This document shows, piece by piece, positions 8,540 through 16,015 of a stretch of 64,000 nucleotides of DNA. The stretch spans positions 19,691 to 83,690 of the forward strand of contig CALUZA010000046.1 of NCBI GenBank assembly GCA_944325185.1, written 5' to 3'. The notes under the pieces are model-generated. The model was not told the origin of the DNA, ran no database searches, and saw only the letters and a program-made list of their open reading frames with translations. This DNA comes from Candidatus Gastranaerophilales bacterium. Its GTDB lineage: Bacteria > Cyanobacteriota > Vampirovibrionia > Gastranaerophilales > Gastranaerophilaceae. The translations under genes and the position numbers were made by a program. Within the stretch, counting starts at the first letter, position 1. Every line of letters starts with the position of its first letter.

Positions 8540-8602
8540 AACCGCTTCGCTTTTGCCCTCTCAAAAAACTTGCCCATTGGGGCAACTTTTTTTCGGCAGA
8601 GT
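8540..8602. other. 63-base spacer between the two tRNA 3'-end copies
   Basis: The spacer contains an imperfect hairpin, AAAAAACTTGCCC with GGGCAACTTTTTT (about 8563-8593, one mismatch), terminator-like on both strands. It lacks the GTTGA-loop unit of the upstream elements. Confidence 0.6.
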
Positions 8603-8671
8603 CTCCAAGCGCGTATTAAAAAAAGAAGCTAAAAAAATGCTTCTTTTTTTACACGACACTTGTCGGGATGC
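8603..8671 (+). repeat. tRNA-Arg 3' end plus terminator, copy 2 of a 69-bp direct repeat
   Basis: Exact copy of 8471-8539. It joins directly to a duplicated 5' end of an xre gene at 8672. Confidence 0.93.
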
Positions 8672-8724
8672 TTCCTCAACTCTTTTATGCGATTTGCTAA
8701 TTTTTGTAGTAAAACTTTATCCAT
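8629..8724 (-). pseudogene. Truncated XRE regulator gene (5' fragment)
   Basis: The minus-strand frame starting at 8724 encodes MDKVLLQKLANRIKELRK and then runs into the tRNA 3' repeat, ending after 31 codons. The 5' part matches the start of the XRE gene at 8961-9173; bases 8672-8706 are identical to 9121-9155. The helix-turn-helix itself is lost, so this is a broken copy. Confidence 0.8.
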
Positions 8725-8727
8725 AAA

Positions 8728-8943
8728 TTAATCTTTAAAATCAAACAAATCCTTAACTTCAAGCCCTAAATTGTCAGCTATAATTTTTAACTTAGTAACA
8801 GTAACATCTGTTTTAGCAAGTTCAAGTAAGCTAATCATTGATCTTGATACACCATTTACGCCAAGGTCATCTTGCGTTAATTTTCTTTCTTCTCTTAAAT
8901 ATTTTAATCTTTTTGCTAATTTTTCTAAAAAAGGCTTGTTCAT
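8728..8943 (-). CDS. Small XRE family helix-turn-helix protein
   Basis: The 71-residue protein is a lone HTH_3/XRE domain (LRKLREERKLTQ-type start; here KYLREERKLTQDDL, then SRSMISLLELAKTDVTVTKL). Single-domain XRE proteins usually repress their own and neighbouring promoters by binding palindromes as dimers. It is the last of three similar minus-strand genes and is the least alike (ends LFDFKD and not EFLNF). No toxin partner was recognised beside it. Confidence 0.85.
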   Translation of the reverse strand: MNKPFLEKLAKRLKYLREERKLTQDDLGVNGVSRSMISLLELAKTDVTVTKLKIIADNLGLEVKDLFDFKD

Positions 8944-8960
8944 TTTTGTTTATCAACTAA

Positions 8961-9173
8961 CTAAAAATTTAAAAATTCAGCTAATGTTAGATTAAAAGCT
9001 TTGGCTATTTTGTTCAATTTGGAAAAGCTTACATCATTTTGAGCAGTTTCAATATTCCCTAAAGTAGAGCGTGCAATTTTGGCTAAATCCGCTAAATCAT
9101 CTTGAGTGTATTTATTTAATTTCCTCAACTCTTTTATGCGATTTGCTAATTTTTGCAATATTGTTTTATCCAT
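8961..9173 (-). CDS. Small XRE family helix-turn-helix protein
   Basis: This is a 70-residue single XRE domain: RIKELRKLNKYTQDDLADLAKIARSTLGNIE is the HTH, with the C-terminal AKAFNLTLAEFLNF. It is a paralogue of the proteins at 8728-8943 and 9538-9750, probably by local duplication. Its first 35 coding-strand bases near the start were also copied to 8672-8706. The gene ends 17 nt before the next XRE gene and both read leftward. Confidence 0.87.
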   Translation of the reverse strand: MDKTILQKLANRIKELRKLNKYTQDDLADLAKIARSTLGNIETAQNDVSFSKLNKIAKAFNLTLAEFLNF

Positions 9174-9204
9174 AAATTGTTAATGATTAACCTATTGATA
9201 AATA

Positions 9205-9378
9205 TTAAAGTTTATCTGTATTTTTATCTAAATGTTTGATAGCATATTCACAACATTGTTGCACCAAATTATTAAGAGATACCCCCTTATTTTGTGCTAT
9301 TGTTTGTAATTTTTGCACTAATTTTAAAGGTAATCTGAATGTTTTATTTGTCATTTCTGTTTTTTCAACTTTAAACAT
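9205..9378 (-). CDS. Ribbon-helix-helix (Arc/CopG-like) DNA-binding protein
   Basis: The 57-residue protein has the RHH pattern: a short beta strand (KTFRLPLKL), helix A (VQKLQTIAQNKG), the turn VSLNNLV and helix B (QQCCEYAIKHL). Such proteins bind DNA as dimers and often serve as antitoxins or plasmid/phage repressors. A GAGGTGA ribosome site lies 4 nt before the ATG. No toxin gene is adjacent; the next gene downstream is an XRE regulator. A near-palindrome at 9437-9453 lies in the upstream region and could be its operator. Confidence 0.75.
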   Translation of the reverse strand: MFKVEKTEMTNKTFRLPLKLVQKLQTIAQNKGVSLNNLVQQCCEYAIKHLDKNTDKL

Positions 9379-9436
9379 GTTCACCTCACTATTTATATTA
9401 AGTGCAATTTTTGATTATTTATATACCCTATTTATA

Positions 9437-9453
9437 CACTTAAATATTTAGTG
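9437..9453. promoter_or_regulatory. Candidate operator upstream of the RHH gene
   Basis: CACTTAAATATTTAGTG is palindromic except for one pair. A minus-strand TTGCAC box overlaps its right end, and another TGCACTT lies nearer the gene, so binding here could block the promoter. Confidence 0.35.
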
Positions 9454-9537
9454 CAAATTGCAATATATCATGCTATAATTCATTGGTGCATTATAGATAG
9501 AAATAATTTTATAACTGAATTGAGGAAATATAATGAT

Positions 9538-9750
9538 TTAAAAATTTAAAAATTCAACTAATGACAAATCAAAAGCTTTGGCAATATTCAATAACGTGAG
9601 GTATTTAGGCTCAACTAATCCTTTTTCTATTCTGCTTATCGTAGAAGGTTCAAGACCATTTTTATAGCATAAAGCACTAATTGTTAGTTTTCTTTCTTTT
9701 CGTAATTTCTTTATATGATTACCCAGTTTTTGTAATTCATTGCTTTGCAT
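9538..9750 (-). CDS. Small XRE family helix-turn-helix protein
   Basis: A 70-residue single XRE domain: HIKKLRKERKLTISALCYKNGLEPSTISRIEKG is the HTH and AKAFDLSLVEFLNF the tail. It is a close paralogue of 8961-9173. There is no Shine-Dalgarno; TAAAAT lies 7 nt before the ATG, which suggests a leaderless transcript. The palindrome TTGCATATATGCAA covers the start codon, and a second TTGCATGCATGCAA sits 40 bp upstream, so self-repression is likely. It is divergent from the HAD gene at 9833. Confidence 0.87.
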   Translation of the reverse strand: MQSNELQKLGNHIKKLRKERKLTISALCYKNGLEPSTISRIEKGLVEPKYLTLLNIAKAFDLSLVEFLNF

Positions 9751-9802
9751 ATATGCAATTTTAATGCTACCATTTAATTATTTTTTGCATGCATGCAAAA
9801 AA
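9745..9802. promoter_or_regulatory. Paired palindromic operators between divergent genes
   Basis: TTGCATATATGCAA (9745-9758) and TTGCATGCATGCAA (9785-9798, inside a 22-bp perfect palindrome at 9781-9802) share TTGCATNNATGCAA. Their centres are 40 bp apart, near four helical turns. One covers the start of the XRE gene, the other the region upstream of the HAD gene. Confidence 0.65.
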
Positions 9803-9832
9803 TAAAAAATAAAATAGAAAGGTTTATCTTAA

Positions 9833-10168
9833 ATGTTCACTAAAAAAATACTTATAGATTTAGACGGCGTACTAAATGAATATGGAAAAGAGAAATTCAA
9901 TGAAAATTACATTCCTAAAATCAAAATCGGGGCTTATGAATTTTTGGAAATATTATCTAAAAAAGCTGAATTGTATCTTTTTACATCAAGAAATCTAATA
10001 CTTGCAACTAAATGGCTAATTAATAACAACTTAGATAAATTTTTTAAAGATGTAACAAATATAAAATTACCGTCTTATCTTTATATCGACGATAGAACAA
10101 TTTGTTTTAAGGGAGATTATAATAAAACTCTTGAAGAAATTGAAAATTTTAAAGTTTATTGGAAATAA
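9833..10168 (+). CDS. Small HAD-superfamily hydrolase-like protein
   Basis: The 111-residue protein has the HAD motif I ILIDLDGVLN (nucleophile and acid aspartates), motif II LFTSRN and a late YIDDR acidic motif. A short cap and a single Rossmann-like core are consistent with small 5'-nucleotidase-like or phage-borne HAD phosphatases. The substrate cannot be read from the sequence. An AAAGG ribosome site precedes the ATG. Its promoter region is shared with the divergent XRE gene and contains the palindromic operators. Confidence 0.75.
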   Translation: MFTKKILIDLDGVLNEYGKEKFNENYIPKIKIGAYEFLEILSKKAELYLFTSRNLILATKWLINNNLDKFFKDVTNIKLPSYLYIDDRTICFKGDYNKTLEEIENFKVYWK

Positions 10169-10194
10169 AATATTCTTCTTTATTTAACTTTCAA

Positions 10195-11085
10195 CTATCT
10201 TCTATAAACCTTTGTTATGAAAGGAATAAATCCGAATAAATTATATTTTATTTTATCTTCAAAATAGTAAATTTTTATAATATTAATATTAAATAGTTTT
10301 ATGTATGCTTTTTTGTTGGGATGAGGGATATTTTTTTTGTTGTAGCTTATATTAATATTGTGCTTTTTAGAGAATTCTATTAATTCATTCATAGCCCATT
10401 TGTAGTCATTAATGTGTTTTTTTGAATATGCTGCAACGGTTGAGGAGTTGTTTTTTCTGTAATGGTAGTATGTATTTGGAACTGTTACCAAATCACCCAT
10501 ATAGTATAAAATTTTAATTAAAATTGCTGCATCTTCGAAAAATCTTCCATTTTCAAAATTTAAATTTGTTTTTTTGAAATTTTCGGTATTATATATTTTA
10601 TTGTATACATAATTGTATTTAGGTATTTCGACAATTTTTACTTTAGCATTAATATCTTTTGCTATCTGTATATTTTTATATTTTATTTTTAATTTTTCAA
10701 ATATTTTTCCACTTCTTTTGAATCCGCAACATGCAATATCACAGTTATGTTTTATTGCGGCATTGTATAGTTTTTCAAAATAATTTTTATCAACCCAGTC
10801 ATCTGAATCAACAAAGCCCAGAAATTCACCCTTTGCTTTTTTAATTCCTATGTTTCTCGCTTTTGATTGTCCTTCATTTTCTTTTTCAATTATTTTAATT
10901 CTTTTGTCTTTAAGTGCAAACTTTTTTAAAATTTTTCCGGAGTTATCCGTTGAGCCGTCATTGATACATATAATTTCTATATTTTGTAGAGTTTGGTTAA
11001 CTAAACTGTCTAAACATTTTTTAAGATATTTTTCGGTATTATAAATTGGAATAATTATTGAAATTTTAATTTTTTTATTTGCCAT
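10195..11085 (-). CDS. Family 2 glycosyltransferase
   Basis: The 296-residue protein opens with the GT-A core SIIIPIYNTEKYLKKCLDSL, has INDGSTDNS for nucleotide binding and GFVDSDDWVD containing the DxD metal site. The C-terminal 120 residues are basic and unlike a known domain. GT2 enzymes of this type add sugars to cell-surface polysaccharides. It stands alone, with no other sugar-pathway genes near it, inside the accessory patch. It is strongly AT-rich, which fits acquisition from elsewhere. Confidence 0.9.
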   Translation of the reverse strand: MANKKIKISIIIPIYNTEKYLKKCLDSLVNQTLQNIEIICINDGSTDNSGKILKKFALKDKRIKIIEKENEGQSKARNIGIKKAKGEFLGFVDSDDWVDKNYFEKLYNAAIKHNCDIACCGFKRSGKIFEKLKIKYKNIQIAKDINAKVKIVEIPKYNYVYNKIYNTENFKKTNLNFENGRFFEDAAILIKILYYMGDLVTVPNTYYHYRKNNSSTVAAYSKKHINDYKWAMNELIEFSKKHNINISYNKKNIPHPNKKAYIKLFNINIIKIYYFEDKIKYNLFGFIPFITKVYRR

Positions 11086-11155
11086 TTTTACCTTCTGATT
11101 TGCGTTTTTATATGTTGTTATTTTTTCATAAATAAAATAAAAAGTCTACATTACT

Positions 11156-11190
11156 ACGAATTATATATAAATAATAATTCGTTAATTCGT
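11156..11190. promoter_or_regulatory. Candidate operator upstream of the XRE gene
   Basis: ACGAATTAT (11156-11164) and ATAATTCGT (11174-11182) are a 9-bp inverted repeat with a 9-bp gap. A third half-site, TAATTCGT, follows at 11183-11190. This fits a dimeric XRE protein regulating the gene that starts at 11241. Confidence 0.5.
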
Positions 11191-11240
11191 CCTTATATAT
11201 TCATATATTTTGTTGAAAAATTGAAAGAGGATTTAGTGTA

Positions 11241-11606
11241 ATGAACGTAGAAAATAATAAAATTGAATTTGGTAAGAAGATTAAGCGATTGAGAAAGGAA
11301 AAAGGCCTGACACAAGAACAATTATCTGAATTAATAGGTATTGATAACAGACATTTATCAAGAATTGAAACAGGTATACATTATCCTACGTTTAAAATAA
11401 TGAAAAAGTTAGCTAAAGCCCTTGATGTTAATTTGGAAAGTTTAGATGAAGTTTCGATTGATGACACAATAGTTTCGGATAAAATTTATTTAAAATCTCT
11501 ACAAATATTAAATTCTGCTAAAACGGATGAAGAAAAGAAATATTATTATAAGGTTTTAGCATTAGCTAAGTTAGGTTTAAAGATAAATTCAAACAACAAT
11601 TGTTGA
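11241..11606 (+). CDS. XRE family regulator with C-terminal helical extension
   Basis: In this 121-residue protein, residues 9-67 are an XRE domain (IKRLRKEKGLTQEQLSELIGIDNRHLSRIETG). A 50-residue helical tail follows (YLKSLQILNSAKTDEEKKYYYKVLALAKL). The same layout occurs in the regulators at 52243 and 63373, whose tails have a similar L..L-L....E-Y-V/I-L pattern; it is probably for dimerisation. It has an AGAGGA ribosome site and a nearby inverted repeat. The next gene is convergent. Confidence 0.87.
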   Translation: MNVENNKIEFGKKIKRLRKEKGLTQEQLSELIGIDNRHLSRIETGIHYPTFKIMKKLAKALDVNLESLDEVSIDDTIVSDKIYLKSLQILNSAKTDEEKKYYYKVLALAKLGLKINSNNNC

Positions 11607-11644
11607 AATAATTAAAGTATAAATAAAATCATAGCTTATAACTT

Positions 11645-12175
11645 CTAGAATTTATTCGATAAGCCTTTTGAAATTAATGCGCTGTTAAAATCGGCATTAT
11701 GTATTCTTGATAGCCCTTTGATTAGTTCATCATATCGCCTTAAAGTTTTTTCTCTGATGATTTTTAGTTTTGAAAGTTCCTGATTGCAAGCGTTTTGCAT
11801 TGCGGTTTTATATTTTTGGTCAACAGCTTTTCTTTTGGCTTTTAAGTTTTCTATTTCTTTATTTTGGTTTGATTTTAACTGCATTAAATCAAAAATATCC
11901 GTAAAATATTGAGCAATTTTTCTTGCATTATCCTTTGGAGGTTTTATTTGAAATGAGTGTCTGGCTTGCATTATACCGTTTTCTTCAAGTGTAACTCTTG
12001 ATTGTTCAAAATCTTCAACATAAAGTGTTTGATTTGGGTATGATGAAGTATTTTTTTTAAAAACATCGCAAATTTCTCTTTGCTTTTGATGAAAATTTTG
12101 AAAAGCTTCGCCTTCTTGTCCTTTTGCAAGAGGTATCAATTTTGCAGTGAAATTTATGTTACTTATGTTTTTCAT
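11645..12175 (-). CDS. Hypothetical protein with FTAKL N-terminus and coiled coil
   Basis: The 176-residue protein was not recognised. The N-terminus contains NINFTAKLIPLAKGQ, a mixed region follows, and residues 100-150 are strongly helical and charged (QNKEIENLKAKRKAVDQK), likely a coiled coil. There is no signal peptide or membrane segment. A TATAAC box lies 6 nt before the ATG with no Shine-Dalgarno, another possible leaderless start. Confidence 0.7.
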   Translation of the reverse strand: MKNISNINFTAKLIPLAKGQEGEAFQNFHQKQREICDVFKKNTSSYPNQTLYVEDFEQSRVTLEENGIMQARHSFQIKPPKDNARKIAQYFTDIFDLMQLKSNQNKEIENLKAKRKAVDQKYKTAMQNACNQELSKLKIIREKTLRRYDELIKGLSRIHNADFNSALISKGLSNKF

Positions 12176-12250
12176 TCTAAAGTTATAAAACTTGTAAATA
12201 AAATTTGTTGTTTATAAATTTTTCGTTTATTATATCTTTTTGAGGGGCTT

Positions 12251-13618
12251 ATGGCAACAAAAGAATTAACAATCGGTAATCCTTTTAAATTAATTTTAAA
12301 TTTTATGTTTCCGATATTAATTGGAAACATGTTTCAGCAGTTTTATAATTTAGTTGATGCTTTGATTGTGGGCAGAACTCTTGGAATTAATGCGCTTGGT
12401 GCTGTTGGAGCAACTGGACCTTTAATTTTTCTTTTTATAAGTTTTATTTTTGCTACTACTCAGGGTTTTTCCGTTGTTACGGCTCAAAAATTCGGAGCAA
12501 GAGATTATGAAATGGTTAAAAAATCAGTTGGGACATCTTTTATATTATCTTTTGTTTTAACTATAATTTTAACTGTATTGTCGGCTCCTTTTGCCTATCA
12601 AATGTTAGATTTTTTAAGAACTCCTTCGGATATAATAGAGCCTGCTTATGAATATCTTTTTATTATGTTTGTCGGTATTTTTGCTACGGTTTTTTATAAT
12701 TTGTCCTCTAATATAATAAGGGCATTGGGAGATAGTAAGACTCCTTTGTATTTTTTGATTTTTGCTTCAATATTAAATATTTTTCTCGATTTATTGTTTA
12801 TTTTAAAATTTGGCATGGGAGTAAGCGGTGCTGCTTGGGCAACTGTTATATCTCAAGCTGTTGCAACGGTTTTGTGTATAGTTTTTATGTTTATTAAATT
12901 CCCAATTTTAAAATTGAGAAAAAAAGATTGGGAAATTGATAAAAGCTTTGCTTATGAACATCTTTATGTCGGTATTCCTATGGGATTTCAAATGTCTGTG
13001 TTGTCAATTGGAATAATTGCCCTGCAATTTGTTTTGAATGGCTTAGGTTCAATTGCTGTTGCTGCCTATACAACTGCAATGCGTGTTGATCAATTGTTTT
13101 CTCAAATATACCTTGCTTTGGGGGCAACTATGGCGACATATACCGCTCAAAATTTCGGTGCAAAAAAAATGTCCAGAATTAAAGAAGGAGCAAAAGCAAG
13201 TATTTTGATAGCTTTTATTGCAAGCGTTCTTGCGGTAGCGTTTTTAACATTTTTCTCAAAAGCAATAGTTGCAATGTTTATGGATAAACCCCATCCTGAG
13301 GTTATAAGGCTTGCGGTTATGTATATTCATATAATTATGATATTTTTCTTTTTCCTTGGAATTTTGATTATTTATAGAAATATTTTACAAGGTATGGGAA
13401 ATGTGACAGCGCCTCTTGCTTCTGGCGTTGCAGAACTTATAGCAAGAACTTTATGTGCATTTGTTTTGGGGCATTATTTCGGATATTTGGGTATTTGTCT
13501 TTCAACTCCTGCTGCTTGGGTTGCAGCGGCTATTGTTTTATATGTCGGCTATAAGATTAGTCTTGTAAAAAATTTGAAAAAAATTAGGGCTCAAAATAAG
13601 AAGTTAATTTCTGAATAA
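12251..13618 (+). CDS. MATE family multidrug/cation antiporter
   Basis: The 455-residue protein is hydrophobic throughout with about twelve membrane helices. Family traits are the start NPFKLILNFMFPILIGNMFQQFYNLVDALIVGR, the second-half repeat GIPMGFQMSVLSIGIIALQFVLNGLG and YTTAMRVDQL. MATE proteins expel cationic drugs or metabolites in exchange for Na+ or H+. A GAGGGG ribosome site precedes the ATG. Its 3' end overlaps a convergent small gene by 35 bases. Confidence 0.95.
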   Translation: MATKELTIGNPFKLILNFMFPILIGNMFQQFYNLVDALIVGRTLGINALGAVGATGPLIFLFISFIFATTQGFSVVTAQKFGARDYEMVKKSVGTSFILSFVLTIILTVLSAPFAYQMLDFLRTPSDIIEPAYEYLFIMFVGIFATVFYNLSSNIIRALGDSKTPLYFLIFASILNIFLDLLFILKFGMGVSGAAWATVISQAVATVLCIVFMFIKFPILKLRKKDWEIDKSFAYEHLYVGIPMGFQMSVLSIGIIALQFVLNGLGSIAVAAYTTAMRVDQLFSQIYLALGATMATYTAQNFGAKKMSRIKEGAKASILIAFIASVLAVAFLTFFSKAIVAMFMDKPHPEVIRLAVMYIHIIMIFFFFLGILIIYRNILQGMGNVTAPLASGVAELIARTLCAFVLGHYFGYLGICLSTPAAWVAAAIVLYVGYKISLVKNLKKIRAQNKKLISE

Positions 13619-13829
13619 CTCTTTTAAAGAAATCAGCCATTGAATTTGTTTCTTTGCTTTTTGGAATTATATATCCGGCTTTAACATTTTTAAGACGTTT
13701 TTGAAATCTGTCGTAATCAAGTTCTTGTAAGATTCTTTGAGTTTTTTTGGCATTTCTTGTTGCCATGTCGAATTTCAGACTTTTGGGCATATTTGTTCTT
13801 GGTATTAAATTTTTTAATTTTTGAAACAT
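13584..13829 (-). CDS. Small basic hypothetical protein
   Basis: The 81-residue, Lys/Arg-rich protein was not recognised. It is predicted soluble, with a central segment RNAKKTQRILQELDYDRFQKRLKNVKAGY. It is taken as real because a clean AAAGGAGA ribosome site lies 4 nt before the ATG. Its 3' end overlaps the convergent MATE gene by 35 bases. Confidence 0.65.
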   Translation of the reverse strand: MFQKLKNLIPRTNMPKSLKFDMATRNAKKTQRILQELDYDRFQKRLKNVKAGYIIPKSKETNSMADFFKRVIQKLTSYFEP

Positions 13830-13935
13830 TTTATCTCCTTTGCATATCTATAAAACAACAAAAAAAATTATATTGTTTTAATATTAAAAAATTTTAAAAA
13901 ATTAATAACTATTTGTTTTGTGCAATAATGTAAAT

Positions 13936-14832
13936 ATGGAAAAAAGTTCGAAGCGTGCATTTTTGGATTTACATATTTCAATTTTACTTGCCGGTCTGAC
14001 AGGTTTATTCGGTCGTTTAGTAACCTTAAATGAGGGTTTGCTCACATTTTGGCGATTGTTTTTGACTGTCGGTATTTTTTGTATAATTACATTTTTTACA
14101 AGAAAATTTTATAAAGTAAAATTAAAAGATTTTTTTAAAATTGCAGCAGTTGGAGGGCTTTTGGGGCTTCATTGGGTATTTTTTTATGGCAGTATAAAAT
14201 ATTCAAATATATCTGTCGGAACTGTTTGTCTTTCTTTAATAAGTTTTTTTACTGCAATAATTGACCCTATTGTTAATAAACACAGGTATTTTAAACATGA
14301 ATTTTTATTTAGCCTCATAACAATATTTGGTATAGTTTTGATTTTCAATTTTGACAGCGGATATAGAACAGGGGTTATTATAGGTATTTTTTCGGCACTT
14401 TTAGCTGCATTATTCACAATATTTAATAAAAAAGTTGCAAAATATAATCTTGAAACCGTTTTGTTTTATGAAATGGTGGGCGGCTTTATTTGTATAAGTG
14501 CTTTTTTACCTTTTTATTTACATTTTTTCCCTGTTAAAAATATATTTCCTGTAGGATTAGATTTATTTTATCTTGTTATATTGGCCTTATTTTGTACGGT
14601 ATTTTTGTATTATTTTCAAATTAGCGCGCTAAAAAAGCTTTCGGCATTTAGTGTGAATTTGTCTTATAATCTTGAACCGGTATATACAATAATCCTTGCA
14701 ATGATTATATTCCATGAATATAAAGATTTGAATATCGCTTTTTACATAGGATTTTTTGCTATTTTAGTTTCGGTTATACTCGAAAGCTTGTATGTTGCAA
14801 AATGGAGTAAAAAATTTAATAAAACCAATTAA
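13936..14832 (+). CDS. EamA/DMT family transporter
   Basis: The 298-residue protein has ten predicted membrane helices in two EamA halves (first about residues 10-130, second about 145-285). The second half contains ALLAALFTIFNKKVAK and the end LEPVYTIILAMIIFHE, both typical of drug/metabolite transporters. Substrate unknown. The ATG at 13936 is chosen over the TTG six codons upstream, which would add a short unlikely extension. An AATAAT box lies 6 nt before the ATG and no Shine-Dalgarno is seen. Confidence 0.9.
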   Translation: MEKSSKRAFLDLHISILLAGLTGLFGRLVTLNEGLLTFWRLFLTVGIFCIITFFTRKFYKVKLKDFFKIAAVGGLLGLHWVFFYGSIKYSNISVGTVCLSLISFFTAIIDPIVNKHRYFKHEFLFSLITIFGIVLIFNFDSGYRTGVIIGIFSALLAALFTIFNKKVAKYNLETVLFYEMVGGFICISAFLPFYLHFFPVKNIFPVGLDLFYLVILALFCTVFLYYFQISALKKLSAFSVNLSYNLEPVYTIILAMIIFHEYKDLNIAFYIGFFAILVSVILESLYVAKWSKKFNKTN

Positions 14833-15458
14833 ATTTTTTTGAATACGCTTTTTGGTTGTTTGCATACAGGACAAGTAAAATCATTAGGTTCATTTTCTAT
14901 GTTTCCGTTGTATATATAACCGCAAATTGAACATTTGTATGCTTCTTTATTTTCTGTTTTTTGTTCTATGTATGTTGGGGCATTTTTAGGGGTGAGTCCT
15001 TTTTTGATTAGGTGATAATATGCGTATGTCATTGGTTTTTTGTTTGGATTTATAACATCTCCTTCGGCTATTTTTGCAATAAAAATTGTGTGTGTTTCTG
15101 TTTCTATTACATTTTCCACATCTAAAATTAAATAGCTAACGCAGTTTTGAATTATATCAATATCCGAAATCGTTATTTTTTTAATGCCTTCAAATTTATT
15201 GACGTTTCTTCCCGATTGAAAACCAAAAGCAGGGATTACATTTTCATCTGTATCTTCTGGTAAAATTGAAATTGCAAAGTGTTTTGATGCTTTAATGCAT
15301 TCATTTGTGTAGTTATTATGGTTAATACTTACTGCTACAGTGTTATATGTTACTTGAATAACACTGTTTACAACGCAACCTGTAGATTTTTCGTTTGTTT
15401 TTACTGTTGCAACATAAACTCCGTATGATAAATTTTTAAGTGATTCTTGTATATTCAT
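14829..15458 (-). CDS. Flavin reductase-like domain fused to rubredoxin (Hrb-type)
   Basis: The 209-residue protein has an N-terminal FMN-binding flavin-reductase-like domain (about 1-155; SYGVYVATVKTNEKSTGCVVNSV) and a C-terminal rubredoxin (about 170-209) with both CxxC pairs, CSIC and CPVC, that bind one iron. The layout matches high-molecular-weight rubredoxins, which pass electrons from NAD(P)H to flavodiiron proteins that reduce O2 or NO. No flavodiiron gene is in the window. An AAAGGAG ribosome site precedes the ATG. ogt starts upstream, 10 nt away, on the same strand. Confidence 0.9.
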   Translation of the reverse strand: MNIQESLKNLSYGVYVATVKTNEKSTGCVVNSVIQVTYNTVAVSINHNNYTNECIKASKHFAISILPEDTDENVIPAFGFQSGRNVNKFEGIKKITISDIDIIQNCVSYLILDVENVIETETHTIFIAKIAEGDVINPNKKPMTYAYYHLIKKGLTPKNAPTYIEQKTENKEAYKCSICGYIYNGNIENEPNDFTCPVCKQPKSVFKKI

Positions 15459-15468
15459 TTTTTCTCCT

Positions 15469-15924
15469 TTATAGTGCCTGTTCTATATTTAAAAGTTTTT
15501 CTTGAATGTCGATTCCTTCTTTGTATCCTTTTAATTTTTTGTTTGAACCGATTACTCTGTGACAAGGAATAATAATTAAAATAGGATTTTTATTATTTGC
15601 ATTTCCTACTGCTCTTGATGCGTTTTCATTGTTGATTTTTAGCGCTATGTCTTTATATGTTTGATATGTTCCATATGGAATTTTTGTTAATTCTTCCCAA
15701 ACTTTCTTTTGAAAAGGTGTGCCTTCGGGATTAATAGGGATATCAAAAGTTTTTCTTTTTCTTTCAAAATATTCATCAAGTTCTTCAAAAGTTTTTTTGA
15801 TTAGTAGGGTTAATGTAAAATTATAGTTGCTTTTGATTTTGCCAAATTTTAATTTTACAATTTTTTTATTTTCTTCAAATATAGTTATATAGCCGATTTT
15901 ACTCTTTTTATAAAAGTAGTCCAT
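15469..15924 (-). CDS. ogt: Methylated-DNA--[protein]-cysteine S-methyltransferase
   Basis: The 151-residue repair protein has the active-site motif IPCHRVIGSN, whose cysteine takes the methyl group from O6-methylguanine, preceded by the HTH segment TYKDIALKINNENASRAVGNA. The length fits Ogt with no Ada regulatory part. TAAAAT lies 7 nt before the ATG, so the message may be leaderless. It is the first gene of a pair with the rubredoxin fusion 10 nt downstream, which suggests joint expression in stress protection. Confidence 0.95.
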   Translation of the reverse strand: MDYFYKKSKIGYITIFEENKKIVKLKFGKIKSNYNFTLTLLIKKTFEELDEYFERKRKTFDIPINPEGTPFQKKVWEELTKIPYGTYQTYKDIALKINNENASRAVGNANNKNPILIIIPCHRVIGSNKKLKGYKEGIDIQEKLLNIEQAL

Positions 15925-16015
15925 GGTTAATATTTTACTTGTTTTGTAAATTTAAGCAATATTTTTTTTCTAATATTGTTATAATATATATACGGATTTA
16001 AGCTCGAAGCAAACA

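Noticed and set aside
8436..8726. Plus-strand open frame of 96 codons
   Set aside because: It runs through the tRNA, its terminator and the 69-bp repeat, and its protein is itself an internal repeat of these. It is not a gene.
9236..9451. Plus-strand open frame opposite the RHH gene
   Set aside because: The minus-strand 57-codon gene has a ribosome site and a clear RHH pattern; this frame is its shadow.
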